The position numbers and the translations under genes are program-made. DNA of 64,000 nt from Comamonadaceae bacterium (GTDB taxonomy: Bacteria > Pseudomonadota > Gammaproteobacteria > Burkholderiales > Burkholderiaceae_C), in contig JAIXUC010000018.1 of assembly GCA_027483665.1 (NCBI GenBank), positions 1 through 64,000 on the forward strand. Reading direction: 5' to 3'. Numbering within the stretch: position 1 is the stretch's first letter; each line of letters begins with the position of its first letter. Positions 46,830 through 60,242 of this stretch are shown here, piece by piece. The notes under the pieces were generated by a model. That model made no database searches and was not told the DNA's origin. It saw only the letters and a program-made list of their open reading frames with translations.

Positions 46830-46894
46830 ACTGCGCGTGATTTCCAACCGCTGCCACTGCATCAACGCTGCCCCACAGCTCACCCCCACCCACC

Positions 46895-49049
<2,155 letters not shown>

Positions 49050-49057
<8 letters not shown>

Positions 49058-50153
49058 GCCAAGCGGCGCACTGGAGCAGGCTTTGGACAGCACCGGCTCC
49101 ATTTCGGTGGCTGCTCTGACCGACGCCATCGTGCACGGCCAAGGCATGCGGCAGCGGCGCGCCATGGCCAAGGCGATCACGCTGCTGGAGTCCACCCGGG
49201 CCGACCACCGGGCGCAGGGCGACGCCTTGTTGACGGCTTTACTGCCGCACACGGGCCGGGCTTTTCGTTTGGGCTTGAGTGGTGTGCCGGGCGTTGGGAA
49301 AAGCACCTTCATCGAGGCTTTGGGCCTGCACCTGATGGCGCAGGGACATCGGGTGGCTGTGCTCACCATTGACCCGTCCAGCGCCTTGTCCGGCGGCTCC
49401 ATATTGGGCGACAAGACCCGCATGGAACGCTTGTCCATGGACGAGCGCGCTTTCATTCGCCCCAGCCCCAGCAGCGGCACGCTCGGCGGCGTGGCCGAGA
49501 AAACCCGCGAGGCTTTGCTGGTTTGCGAAGCGGCGGGCTACGGCCTGGTCATCGTCGAGACGGTGGGTGTCGGCCAATCAGAAACGGCGGTGGCCGACAT
49601 GACCGATTTGTTCGTGCTGATGCAGCTTCCCAACGCCGGTGACGACTTGCAGGCCATCAAGCGCGGCGTGATGGAGCGCGCCGACATGGTGGTGATCAAC
49701 AAAGCCGACATCGACGCCGACGCCGCCACGCGTGCCCGCGCCATGCTGACCTCGTCGCTGCGCGTGCTGGGGCAGCACGGCAGGCCAGAACACGCGGCGC
49801 ACGACACCTCGCGCTGGCAGCCGACCGTCATGCAATTGAGCGCGCTGCAAGCGCAGGGGATTGACGCGTTTTGGGCGGAGGTCGAGCGATATCGCGTGCT
49901 GCAAAGCAGCAACGGTGAGCTGTCGGCGCGCCGGCAACAACAAGCTCAAGCCTGGATGTGGGAGCGCATCGACGCCGCCTTGAAGCAACGCTTCAGAGAT
50001 CACCCGCTGGTGCGTACGGCTTTGCAACAAACCAACGCCGACGTGTTGGCCGGGCGCCTGCCCGCCAGCACCGCAGCGCGGCGATTGTTGTCTCTTTATG
50101 AACCACGACCCGTGCTCGATCACGGGTTTGCAGGCCCTTCCAACGACAACTGA
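49050..50153 (+). CDS. meaB: Methylmalonyl-CoA mutase-associated GTPase MeaB
   Basis: 367 aa with the GTG at 49050 as start; no upstream ATG is plausible inside mcm, and the next in-frame ATG would cut into the N-terminal helix. It is a G3E GTPase that gates cofactor loading and protects the mutase. Walker [40 protein letters not shown] and the NKAD base-recognition motif ([10 protein letters not shown]) are present. Direct overlap with mcm fits coupled production of the partner proteins. Confidence 0.95.
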
Positions 50154-50162
50154 AGACGAACC

Positions 50163-51695
<1,533 letters not shown>

Positions 51696-51724
51696 GCCAA
51701 GCAGTCCGTCCCAAGGAAATTGAC

Positions 51725-53788
51725 ATGTTCACCAAGATACTGATCGCCAACCGAGGCGAGATTGCCTGCAGAGTGATGGCCACGGCGCGGCGCATGGGCA
51801 TCGCCACGGTGGCGGTTTACTCCGAGGCAGACGCCAGAGCACGCCACGTGGCCATGGCCGATGAGGCGGTGTTGATCGGGCCTGCGGCCAGCCGAGACAG
51901 CTACTTGCGTGCCGACAAGATCATTGCGGCTTGCCAAAGCACCGGCGCTCAAGCGGTGCATCCAGGCTACGGCTTTCTATCGGAAAACGAAGCCTTCGCC
52001 AGGCAGGTTGAAGAGGCGGGCATTGTGTTCATCGGCCCCAAGCACGCCAGCATTGCGGCAATGGGCGACAAGATTGCGTCGAAGAAATTGGCGATCGAAG
52101 CGGGCGTCAACACCATTCCTGGTTGGAACGAGGCCATCGAGTCGCCCGAGCGTGCGGTGCAGATTGCTCGAGACATCGGCTACCCCGTGATGATCAAAGC
52201 CAGCGCGGGCGGCGGCGGCAAGGGCTTGCGCGTGGCCTTCAATGACGTGGAAGCCCGGGAAGGTTTTGCCAGTTGCCGCAACGAGGCGCGCAACAGCTTC
52301 GGTGACGACCGCGTGTTCATCGAGAAATTTGTCGAGAGCCCGCGCCACATCGAGATCCAGGTGCTGGGCGACGCCCACGGGAACATCGTCTACCTCAACG
52401 AGCGTGAATGCTCCATCCAGCGGCGGCATCAAAAGGTGATCGAGGAAGCACCTTCGCCCTTCATCACCGAGGCCACGCGCCGCGCCATGGGCGAGCAGGC
52501 GGTGGCTCTGGCGCGTGCCGTGAATTACCAAAGCGCAGGCACGGTGGAGTTTGTGGTGGGCCGCGACCAAAGCTTCTACTTCTTGGAGATGAACACCCGA
52601 TTGCAGGTGGAACATCCTGTGACCGAGTGCATCACCGGGCTCGACTTGGTGGAGTTGATGATTCGCGTGGCGGCTGGCGAGCCGTTGCCCTTGAAGCAGG
52701 CCGACGTCAAGCGCGTGGGGTGGGCCATGGAGTGCCGCATCAACGCAGAAGACCCGGTGCGCAACTTTCTGCCCTCCACCGGGCGCTTGGTGCGCTTCGC
52801 GCCGCCCCAAGCCAGCTTGTTTGCGGGACAAGCCTCTGAGGCTTTGGGTGTGCGCGTGGACACCGGGGTTCAGGAAGGCGGCGACATTCCGATGTTCTAC
52901 GACTCCATGATCGCCAAGCTCATCGTGCACGGCAGCGACCGGCAAGACGCCATCGCCCGCATGCGCCACGCGCTCAATGGCTTTGTGGTGCGGGGCCTGA
53001 GCAGCAACATCCCATTCCAAGCGGCGCTCCTGGGCCACCCGCAGTTCCAGTCGGGCGACTTCAACACCGGCTTCATCGCCCAGCACTACGCCAGCGGCTT
53101 TTCGCCGCAGGCCGTGGCGCACCCAGACCCCAGCTTCCTGGTGGCATTGGCGGCATTTGTGCGGCGCAAGTCGCGCGAGCGTGCAGCGGGCATCAGCGGG
53201 CAGTTGCCAGGCTATGGCGTGGACGTGGGCAGCCGCTACGTGGTCGTTGAGTTGGCAGCCGATGGCCAGCACCGCTACACGCCGGTGCAGGTCGATGAGC
53301 CCGCGGGTCAGCCCGGCGTGGCCCGGGTGCTGGTGCAGACCGATGCGGGCGAGCGCGTGCACGAGATCCACAGCCGCTCGCGCCTCAATGACATCGCCAT
53401 CCGGGGCACCGTCAATGGCGAGGCGTTTCAAGCGCAGGTGGAACGCGGCAGCCCCGCCAACCCCTTGGCTTTGGTGGTGCAGCACGGTGGCCTGCGCGCC
53501 GACGTGTTGGTGGTCTCGCCGCGCATGGCCGAGTTGCACCGCCTCATGCCGCACAAGGCCCCGCCCGACATGAGCCGCTTCGTGCTGTCGCCCATGCCGG
53601 GCTTGCTGGTTCAACTGGCCGTGCAGCCCGGGCAGAAGGTGCAGGCCGGTGAGCGCGTGGCGGTCATCGAAGCCATGAAGATGGAAAACGTGCTGTTCGC
53701 TGCAGCCGACGGGGTGGTTGCCAAGGTGTTGGTGGCCCAAGGCGACAGCCTGAGCGTAGACCAACCCATCGTGGAGTTTGCGGCATGA
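51725..53788 (+). CDS. pccA: Propionyl-CoA carboxylase alpha subunit (biotin carboxylase + BCCP)
   Basis: 687 aa from the ATG at 51725, with AAGGAAA upstream. The biotin carboxylase domain (residues ~1-450) begins [17 protein letters not shown] and includes the Gly-rich ATP loop [15 protein letters not shown] and [17 protein letters not shown] linker domain follows. The C-terminal biotinyl domain has EAMKMEN with the biotin-accepting Lys652. The 29-bp gap from pccB and ATGA overlap with the epimerase gene show one operon. Confidence 0.97.
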   Translation: MFTKILIANRGEIACRVMATARRMGIATVAVYSEADARARHVAMADEAVLIGPAASRDSYLRADKIIAACQSTGAQAVHPGYGFLSENEAFARQVEEAGIVFIGPKHASIAAMGDKIASKKLAIEAGVNTIPGWNEAIESPERAVQIARDIGYPVMIKASAGGGGKGLRVAFNDVEAREGFASCRNEARNSFGDDRVFIEKFVESPRHIEIQVLGDAHGNIVYLNERECSIQRRHQKVIEEAPSPFITEATRRAMGEQAVALARAVNYQSAGTVEFVVGRDQSFYFLEMNTRLQVEHPVTECITGLDLVELMIRVAAGEPLPLKQADVKRVGWAMECRINAEDPVRNFLPSTGRLVRFAPPQASLFAGQASEALGVRVDTGVQEGGDIPMFYDSMIAKLIVHGSDRQDAIARMRHALNGFVVRGLSSNIPFQAALLGHPQFQSGDFNTGFIAQHYASGFSPQAVAHPDPSFLVALAAFVRRKSRERAAGISGQLPGYGVDVGSRYVVVELAADGQHRYTPVQVDEPAGQPGVARVLVQTDAGERVHEIHSRSRLNDIAIRGTVNGEAFQAQVERGSPANPLALVVQHGGLRADVLVVSPRMAELHRLMPHKAPPDMSRFVLSPMPGLLVQLAVQPGQKVQAGERVAVIEAMKMENVLFAAADGVVAKVLVAQGDSLSVDQPIVEFAA

Positions 53789-54318
53789 GCACCGAGGGAC
53801 TCTCCATGGGCACCCGTGCTGAGACCGCGCGGCCCTTCCAGGTGCTGGGGTTGCAGCAGGTTGCCATCGGTGCGCTGGACAAGCAGCGCCTGAGGCGGCT
53901 GTGGGTGGACCTGCTGGGCCTGACGCTGAGCGGCCACTTCCGCAGCGCCAGCGAGAACGTGGAAGAAGACATCTGCACGCTGGGGATCGGCCCGCAAGCC
54001 GTGGAGGTGGACCTGATGCAACCTATTGACGCCGACGCCCGGCCGGCGGTGCACTCACCGGCGCTCAACCACATCGGGCTTTGGGTGGACGACTTGCCAG
54101 CGGCCGTGCATTGGCTCTCTGAGCAAGGCATGCGCTTCGCCCCAGGTGGTATTCGCCGCGGTGCCGCCGGCCACGATGTGTGCTTTATCCACCCCAAGGG
54201 CAACGAAGCTGCGCCCATCGGCGGGGAAGGTGTGTTGATCGAACTGGTTCAAGCACCGGCAGAAGTGGTGGCTTGGTTCAAGGGGTTGGCGCTGCCGTCA
54301 TCACCGTTCAAACCCTAG
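53785..54318 (+). CDS. VOC family protein, probable methylmalonyl-CoA epimerase
   Basis: 177 aa, start overlapping pccA (ATGA). Two beta-alpha-beta-beta-beta modules of the vicinal oxygen chelate fold are visible: [20 protein letters not shown] and [20 protein letters not shown]. Of the four metal ligands known for epimerases, Gln (VDLMQP), His (NHIGLW) and Glu (VLIELVQ) are present, but the first His is Gln here (LQQVAIG). Operon position between (S)-methylmalonyl-CoA production and the mutase strongly suggests epimerase; a glyoxalase-type function is the alternative. Confidence 0.82.
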   Translation: MSTEGLSMGTRAETARPFQVLGLQQVAIGALDKQRLRRLWVDLLGLTLSGHFRSASENVEEDICTLGIGPQAVEVDLMQPIDADARPAVHSPALNHIGLWVDDLPAAVHWLSEQGMRFAPGGIRRGAAGHDVCFIHPKGNEAAPIGGEGVLIELVQAPAEVVAWFKGLALPSSPFKP

Positions 54319-54400
54319 CGTTTGCTTTTGTTCGCTGCGACACAATGACAGCGGCGTTTGAGCAGCGGCGAACCCAAGCCAACGAGATGGAGACCGACGG

Positions 54401-56719
54401 ATGTTCGTGAACTTTTTGACGCCTGGTGTGCGTTTCATGCATCGAGTGCGCCTGGTGCCCAAGCTGGCGGCCATCAGCCTGGTGTTGTTTGTGCCATTGC
54501 TCGTGTCCAGCGTGCTGCTGGTGCGAAACGTCGGGCAACTCTTGGCGACCACGGAAAACGAGATCTCTGGTGTTTTGGTGTTGAGCCAAGTCAACCTCGC
54601 TTTTGGCCAACTGGAACAACACAGGCTGCAAGCGGGCCTTGCCGCAGAGGGCGATGCCTCCGCCAAGGCAGCGTTGGCGTCGACTCGCCAAGCTCTGGAG
54701 CCCTTGGTGGTGGCGGCTGAGCGCGCTGTAGCCCAAGCCGATCACCTGGGCCTGCGTGGCGCATGGGCACCCCTTGGCCAAAAGCTGGGTGGCCTCGGCG
54801 CGGCGTTGGATGCAGCAGGCAGCACGGCGGCAGTCCTCGCGCTCCACACCGATCTGGCGGCGGAGCTGCGGCGGTTCAACTACCAGGTGGCCAATGCGAG
54901 TGAGCTGTTGTTCGAGCCCGTCGCTGGGCCTTATCTGGCCATGGAGCAAGTGTCTGCGAGGACACTGGTGTGGTCCGACCTGGTGGGACAGATTCAGGTT
55001 CAGGGTTTGTTGGAAGCATCGCGGCCTGAGCCCAATGTGGCCGCGCTGGCGATGTTGAGGGCCCGCCTGGGTGACCTGCGCGCCTTGGTGGCCGACATGC
55101 GCCAGTTGGACCCGGTGATGCGGGGCCACGGGCTGGACTCTGCGGAATTTCGCAGCGCGCTCGACGCTTCTGGTGCGTTGGTCGAGAAGCTGGGCGGCCC
55201 ACTGGCCGAAAGTGGGTCAACCCGGTTGACGTTGGCAGATATGGCCCTGGCTGCCACAGCCCAACAAGCGGTGCTGAAAGCGCGGCAGTCCCTGACCGAC
55301 TACCTGCTGTTCGAGCTGCAGACGCGGGCCGACGCGCTGCGATGGGAGCGTTGGTTGGTGATTGGCGTCACGTTGGCAGGCATCGGGTTGGTGGCCTACC
55401 TGATGGCGGCTTTTTTCCAGAGCTTTATAGGCGGCATGCGATTCGTCACCCGCTCGCTCGACCGCATCGCCGCCGGCGACTTGCAGCTGAACCTGCAGCC
55501 CAATGGCCAAGACGAGTTGGCTGAAATGCTGCGAACCCTGCAGGAGACATCCAGCCGTGTCTCATCGATGGTGGCCGAGGTGCGCAGCAGTTCTGCCCTG
55601 GTGGCCTTTTCTGGGAGTGACTTGGTGCGCGGCAACCGCGACTTGGCTGATCGCACGGAGCAGCAGGCGGCCAATTTGGAGCAGACATCGGCCAGCATGC
55701 ACGACCTTCAAGAAACCGTGCGTCTGAACGCAGAAACCGCTGCTCAGGCAGACCAACGCGCCACGCAGGTTCGTACTGAAGCTGAGGGCAGCGCTGCTGC
55801 AATGGTTGAAGCCATCCACTCGGTCGAGGCCATCCAGCAAAGCGCGCGGCGCATGAACGAGATCATCGGCGTCATCGACAGCCTGGCTTTTCAGACCAAC
55901 ATCTTGGCTCTCAATGCGGCGGTGGAGGCAGCCCGCGCCGGTGAGCAGGGCAGGGGCTTCGCTGTGGTTGCCAGTGAAGTGCGCTCGCTGGCACAGCGCT
56001 CCGCTGAGTCAGCCAAGGAAATTCGCGCGCTGATTCAAACCTCGGCGCAACAGGTGGAGACCAGCGTCGCAGGCATCAAGGCCGCTGGGGGCAGCATTCA
56101 GACGGTGGTCGAAGGCATTCGCAGCGTGGCTGCCAGCGTCAACCACATTGCCCAAGCCAGCAACGAGCAAAGCACCAGCCTGACTGAGGTGTCTTCTGCC
56201 ATTCAGCAACTCGACCAAATCACGCAGCAGAACGCCCAGATGGTGGAGTCTGCGGTGGTGCAGGCCCAACAGTTGGAAGCTCGGGCCGAATCCCTGGCGG
56301 ACGCGGTTCAATCATTCAGGCTGAAGCAAGGCACGGCCGATGAGGCCACAGAGCTCATCAAAAAAGCCCAGGCGCTGGGTCAAAGCAAACGAGGGCAAGC
56401 GTTTCTGGATGCCATCACCGTCAAGGACGGTGGCTTCCACGACCGCGACATGTATGTCTTCGCGTTGGATCGCACGGGAACCTACCGCGCCTTTGCCGGC
56501 AACCCGGCCAAGCTAGGGACCCGGGTGCAGGACATCCCTGGTGTTGATGGCCAGGGCCTGCTGGACTCGATCGTTCAACAAGCCGATCTCGGTGATGGCT
56601 GGGTGCAGTACGACATCACGAACCCGGCCACTGGGAAGGTGCAACGCAAGATGTCCTATGTGACCCGTGTGGATGACCTGTACGTGGGTTGTGGGGTCTA
56701 CATGTCGCTTGCGGCTTAG
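54401..56719 (+). CDS. Methyl-accepting chemotaxis protein with C-terminal Cache-like domain
   Basis: 772-aa chemoreceptor. TM1 is near residues 20-45 ([20 protein letters not shown]), followed by a ~265-residue helical periplasmic domain, TM2 near 310-335, and a HAMP region. The signalling hairpin tip [20 protein letters not shown] lies near residue 495. After the signalling domain, residues ~650-772 form a single-Cache-like domain: [40 protein letters not shown] and [10 protein letters not shown]. This puts a second sensor in the cytoplasm. No CheR-binding pentapeptide ends the protein. No che genes are adjacent. Confidence 0.93.
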   Translation: MFVNFLTPGVRFMHRVRLVPKLAAISLVLFVPLLVSSVLLVRNVGQLLATTENEISGVLVLSQVNLAFGQLEQHRLQAGLAAEGDASAKAALASTRQALEPLVVAAERAVAQADHLGLRGAWAPLGQKLGGLGAALDAAGSTAAVLALHTDLAAELRRFNYQVANASELLFEPVAGPYLAMEQVSARTLVWSDLVGQIQVQGLLEASRPEPNVAALAMLRARLGDLRALVADMRQLDPVMRGHGLDSAEFRSALDASGALVEKLGGPLAESGSTRLTLADMALAATAQQAVLKARQSLTDYLLFELQTRADALRWERWLVIGVTLAGIGLVAYLMAAFFQSFIGGMRFVTRSLDRIAAGDLQLNLQPNGQDELAEMLRTLQETSSRVSSMVAEVRSSSALVAFSGSDLVRGNRDLADRTEQQAANLEQTSASMHDLQETVRLNAETAAQADQRATQVRTEAEGSAAAMVEAIHSVEAIQQSARRMNEIIGVIDSLAFQTNILALNAAVEAARAGEQGRGFAVVASEVRSLAQRSAESAKEIRALIQTSAQQVETSVAGIKAAGGSIQTVVEGIRSVAASVNHIAQASNEQSTSLTEVSSAIQQLDQITQQNAQMVESAVVQAQQLEARAESLADAVQSFRLKQGTADEATELIKKAQALGQSKRGQAFLDAITVKDGGFHDRDMYVFALDRTGTYRAFAGNPAKLGTRVQDIPGVDGQGLLDSIVQQADLGDGWVQYDITNPATGKVQRKMSYVTRVDDLYVGCGVYMSLAA

Positions 56720-56723
56720 GCCT

Positions 56724-57401
56724 CTAGGGTTGGCCGCTGCTTCGGGCCTTGGCCTTGGCCAAGGCTGTGGCCACCACAGATTGTTTGCGCGCCAGCTCGT
56801 CTGTATCGGTGATTCGGCTGTGCGCTGCCAGGTTGATCAGCTTGGTTTCAAGCTCCTGAGTGTGGTGCAAGGTACGTGCCCTCTCGCTCTGGGCCAAGCG
56901 GGACAGCCGACTTTCGTAGCGGACTCGTGCCTCATCGGCTTGACCCTGTGACCATGCGCTCCAGCCGGTGGCTTGCCCACTCACTGGCTCCATCACGATG
57001 CAATCCACCGGGCACACTGGAACGCACAAGCCGCACCCAGTGCAATAAGTCTCCACCACGGTGTGCATGCGTTGGTGGCTACCGACGATGGCGTCGGTGG
57101 GACAAGCCTTGATGCACAAGGTGCACCCAATGCACCAGTTTTCGTCCACCCACGCAACAGCACGAGGGACTTCGTCTCCGTGCGCTGGGTCAAGGGCAAT
57201 AGGCGGTCGTTGAGTGATGGCCGCAAGCCGCTCTATGCCCGCCTGGCCTCCCGGTGGACACCGATTGATATCGGCTTGACCCGTCGCCATCGCATGGGCA
57301 TATGCGGCGCAGTTCGGGTAGCCACAGCGGGTGCACTGCGTCTGGGGCAGCGCGTCGAGCAAGCGCTGAGCCAAGTCTTTTGGCTTGGCGGCTTCAGTCA
57401 A
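56724..57401 (-). CDS. rsxB: RnfB/RsxB-type electron transport ferredoxin protein
   Basis: 225 aa. The N-terminal Fe-S domain has QTQCTRCGYPNCAAYAHAMA and CPPGG (four-Cys RnfB cluster), followed by two 4Fe-4S ferredoxin motifs, CIGCTLCIKACPTDAI and CTGCGLCVPVCPVDCI. The N-terminal membrane anchor of classical RnfB is lacking, and the C-terminal ~70 residues are helical and charged. No other rnf/rsx gene is present; stand-alone RsxB is common in Burkholderiales. The start overlaps the phaZ stop (ATGA), so it is co-transcribed with PHA depolymerase. Confidence 0.9.
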   Translation of the reverse strand: MTEAAKPKDLAQRLLDALPQTQCTRCGYPNCAAYAHAMATGQADINRCPPGGQAGIERLAAITQRPPIALDPAHGDEVPRAVAWVDENWCIGCTLCIKACPTDAIVGSHQRMHTVVETYCTGCGLCVPVCPVDCIVMEPVSGQATGWSAWSQGQADEARVRYESRLSRLAQSERARTLHHTQELETKLINLAAHSRITDTDELARKQSVVATALAKAKARSSGQP

Positions 57402-58789
57402 CGGCGTCGGGCAACTGGGGCCGCAGCGCGGGGCCGCTTGGCTGCCGGCTTACTTTCAGTCAGGGCTGTCTTTGCCTGCGCGCTTGCTTTGCCGGAAGGC
57501 TGGGCCTTGGCGGCCATCAACGGCTTTGCGTGATGCGTAGCAATGAACGCACTGACTTGGGGATAGACGACCTCGCGCCAGCGCCGCCCGCTGAAAATGC
57601 CGTAATGCCCAGCGCCTTGGGCTTCCAAGTGCATCTTGTGCGCTTGCGGAATGCCCGTGCACAGGTCGTGCGCAGCGCGTGTTTGGCCCGACCCCGAAAT
57701 GTCATCGAGCTCGCCCTCGACCGTCAAAAGGGCCGTGTGCTGAATGTCTGCAGGGCGCACCCGCTCCAATTCCCCGGTCGGGTTAGCGACGTCCCAAGTC
57801 CCCTTCACCAGCTTGAATTCCTGAAAAACCGTCTCGATGGTTTCCAGGTAGTAATGGGCGTCCATGTCGAGTACCGCGTTGTACTCGTCGTAGAACTTGC
57901 GGTGAGCTTCGGTGCTCACGTCGTCGCCCCTGATCAGGTTCTTGAAGTAGTCGTAGTGGCTGCTCATGTGGCGATCTGGGTTCATCGCCACAAAGCCGGT
58001 GTGCTGCAGAAAGCCGGGGTAAACCAGCCGTCCGGCACCGGTGAAGTTGGTGGGCACGCGGTAAATCACATTGCTTTCAAACCACTCGCGGCTTTTGTTC
58101 ATTGCCAAATTGTTCACCGCGGTCGGTGACTTGCGGGCGTCAATGGGGCCGCCCATCATCGTCATGCTGATCGGAGTGGCTTCGCCTCGGCTGGCCATCA
58201 GCGAAACCGCGGCCAGCACCGGCACCGTTGGTTGACAGACGCTGATCACATGGCAGCGGCCGTAGGTCAGTTGAAGATGACGGATGAAGCTCTGTACATC
58301 GTTGACGTAATCATGGAGGTGGAAGTTGCCCTGTTCGAGTGGCACCGTGCGGGCGTTTTTCCAGTCGGTGACATACACCTTGTGGTTGCGCAACAGCGTG
58401 TGGACGGTGTCGCGCAGAAGGGTGGCGTAGTGTCCAGACAGTGGTGCAACCACCAGTACGGCGGGCTGTGCCTTCATTTGCCGCAGGGTCTCGGGATCGT
58501 CTGAAAACCTCTTGAAGCGTCGCAACTCACAGAACGGTCGCTGAATCTCGATGCGCTCATGGATGGCCACTTCCGTGCCACCGACATCCACCGTCTTGAT
58601 GCCGAATTCAGGCTTTTCGTAGTCTTTGCCGAGCCTGTAAATCAGGTCGTAACCAGCCGAGATGCGCTGCGCCATTGGCGCCTGTCCGAGGGGAGTCAGC
58701 GGATTGCCGTAAAGCTTTGCCGCCGCCTTTGCAAAGTCTGCAAAAGGCTCCATCAGCGAACGCTGGGCTTCATATATTTGGTACAGCAT
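57398..58789 (-). CDS. phaZ: Intracellular polyhydroxyalkanoate depolymerase
   Basis: 463-aa enzyme that mobilises PHB from granules. The start MLYQIYEAQRSLMEPFADFA and the catalytic Cys185 in VISVCQPTVPVLAAV match the PhaZa1 type of Cupriavidus, which uses Cys instead of Ser in the lipase box. VYVTDWKNARTVPL and GAGHYGIFSGRRWREVVYP are also diagnostic. The last ~45 residues are rich in Lys, Arg, Ala and Pro (ending in AAKRPRAAAPVARRR) and extend beyond the usual ~420 aa. Downstream rsxB overlaps by ATGA. phaCAB is about 18 kb away. Confidence 0.95.
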   Translation of the reverse strand: MLYQIYEAQRSLMEPFADFAKAAAKLYGNPLTPLGQAPMAQRISAGYDLIYRLGKDYEKPEFGIKTVDVGGTEVAIHERIEIQRPFCELRRFKRFSDDPETLRQMKAQPAVLVVAPLSGHYATLLRDTVHTLLRNHKVYVTDWKNARTVPLEQGNFHLHDYVNDVQSFIRHLQLTYGRCHVISVCQPTVPVLAAVSLMASRGEATPISMTMMGGPIDARKSPTAVNNLAMNKSREWFESNVIYRVPTNFTGAGRLVYPGFLQHTGFVAMNPDRHMSSHYDYFKNLIRGDDVSTEAHRKFYDEYNAVLDMDAHYYLETIETVFQEFKLVKGTWDVANPTGELERVRPADIQHTALLTVEGELDDISGSGQTRAAHDLCTGIPQAHKMHLEAQGAGHYGIFSGRRWREVVYPQVSAFIATHHAKPLMAAKAQPSGKASAQAKTALTESKPAAKRPRAAAPVARRR

Positions 58790-58806
58790 GGCGCTACCTG
58801 AGTTTG

Positions 58807-58843
58807 TTGCAGTGCAATATAGCAGCGGCGTCTTTCACTGCTG
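58807..58843 (-). promoter_or_regulatory. phaZ promoter region with palindromic operator candidate
   Basis: On the minus strand TATATT (58821-58816) is a likely -10 for phaZ. Directly after it, TTGCA-N-TGCAA (58807-58817) is a perfect 11-bp palindrome placed over the expected start site. Upstream, AGCAG (58821-58825) and CTGCT (58838-58842) form a second inverted repeat. TGC-rich inverted repeats are the kind of site bound by PHB-responsive repressors of the PhaR family. No clear -35 is present. Confidence 0.5.
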
Positions 58844-58915
58844 CCCTTCTTTTCATTGTTTTGACCGCCCATTCGCCTGCCAAAACACCAGTCTCCCCAC
58901 TGCAGCCCTGCAAAG

Positions 58916-60115
58916 TCAGGTGCAAACAGAAGCAATCGATGCGCAAACGTGTGCGATGTTGCGGCTGTTCAGCGCAGCCACACACATGCGCCCTGTGTCG
59001 GTGCCATACACGGCGAACTCTTCGCGCAGACGAACCATTTGCTCTTTGCTGAGGCCCGAGTAGCTGAACATGCCGATTTGCTGGGTGATGAAACCCATGT
59101 CTTGTTTGACGCCGGCGGCCTTGAGACCGTCCACGAGTTGTTGCCGCAACGACTTGATGCGCACCCGCATCGCGGAGAGCTCGCCCTCCCACTGGCTGCG
59201 AAGTTCTGGTGTCGTGAGCACGGCTGCCACAACGGTCCCGCCGTGCGTGGGCGGGTTGGAATAGTTGGTGCGAATGACGATCTTGAGCTGGCTCAACACC
59301 CGCTGGGCCTCTTCTGCGGAGTGACACAAGACGCTCAGCGCACCCACGCGTTCGCCGTACAGGCTAAAGCTTTTGGAAAACGAGGTAGAGACAAAGAAGT
59401 CCATGCCTGACTTAACAAACTTTGCCACGACGGCACCGTCTTCCGCGATGCCGTGCCCAAAGCCTTGATAGGCCATGTCCAAGAATGGCACCAAGCCAGC
59501 TTGTTGGACGGCTGCTATGACCTCATCCCACTGGGCTGGTGTGATGTCGTAGCCCGTGGGGTTGTGGCAGCAAGCATGCAAAACCACAACCGTGCCAGCA
59601 GGCGCTTGGCGAATAGCGGCCAACATACCTGGCACGTTCAGTCCGCGCCGCTCGGCGTCGTAATACGGATAGGACTCGACCTGGAACCCGGCACGCGTGA
59701 ACAAGGCGCGGTGGTTTTCCCAACTGGGGTCGCTGATAAGCACCTTGGCGCCGGGGTTGAGTTGCTTTAGAAAGTCAGCGCCGATTTTCAAGCCGCCCGT
59801 ACCACCCAGGGCCTGCACCGTGGCGACGCGCCGCGCTTTGACCGGTTCGCTGTCGGCACCAAACACCAAGGCTTGTACGGCGCTGTCGTAGGCAGCAATG
59901 CCATCAATGGGTAGATAACCGCGGGCTTTGGGCGAGGCTGACATGGCCTGTTCGGCTGCTCTCACGCACTTCAGCAAAGGCAGCTTGCCGTCTTCGTCGT
60001 AGTAGACCCCCACGCCCAGATTCACCTTGTGGGTCCGGGTGTCGGCATTGAACTGCTCGTTCAAACCCAGAATGGGGTCTCTCGGGGCCATTTCTACGGC
60101 CGAAAACATTGACAT
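58916..60115 (-). CDS. Aspartate/aromatic amino acid aminotransferase (class I, PLP)
   Basis: 399 aa from the ATG at 60115, which has AAGGAC 6 nt upstream (a second ATG is two codons later). It belongs to the AspC/TyrB branch: MAPRDPILGLNEQF, KVNLGVGVYYDEDGKLPLL, LHACCHNPTGYDITPAQW, and the PLP lysine in STSFSKSFSLYGERVGAL, with Arg in NSRNIAHV-adjacent C-terminus. It moves amino groups between aspartate or aromatic amino acids and 2-oxoglutarate. It is divergent from uvrB. AspC versus TyrB preference cannot be decided from sequence alone. Confidence 0.93.
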   Translation of the reverse strand: MSMFSAVEMAPRDPILGLNEQFNADTRTHKVNLGVGVYYDEDGKLPLLKCVRAAEQAMSASPKARGYLPIDGIAAYDSAVQALVFGADSEPVKARRVATVQALGGTGGLKIGADFLKQLNPGAKVLISDPSWENHRALFTRAGFQVESYPYYDAERRGLNVPGMLAAIRQAPAGTVVVLHACCHNPTGYDITPAQWDEVIAAVQQAGLVPFLDMAYQGFGHGIAEDGAVVAKFVKSGMDFFVSTSFSKSFSLYGERVGALSVLCHSAEEAQRVLSQLKIVIRTNYSNPPTHGGTVVAAVLTTPELRSQWEGELSAMRVRIKSLRQQLVDGLKAAGVKQDMGFITQQIGMFSYSGLSKEQMVRLREEFAVYGTDTGRMCVAALNSRNIAHVCASIASVCT

Positions 60116-60242
60116 GGGAAGTCCTTGCAAGAGAGCCTCCAAGGTGCCTGCAGCGGGCAAACATAGAGGTCAGTTAGGCTTGTGGGTTGTCTGGAATTCT
60201 AGTGACTGAACTCAGGCCGGTTTCTTTGATCGAAAGCTCCAC

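Noticed and set aside
51977-53764. 595-codon minus-strand frame
   Set aside because: Antisense to pccA; no motif seen.
60116-60242. Possible LexA box upstream of uvrB
   Set aside because: CTG and CAG triplets occur near 60203-60212 but with 4-bp spacing, not the CTG-N10-CAG layout.
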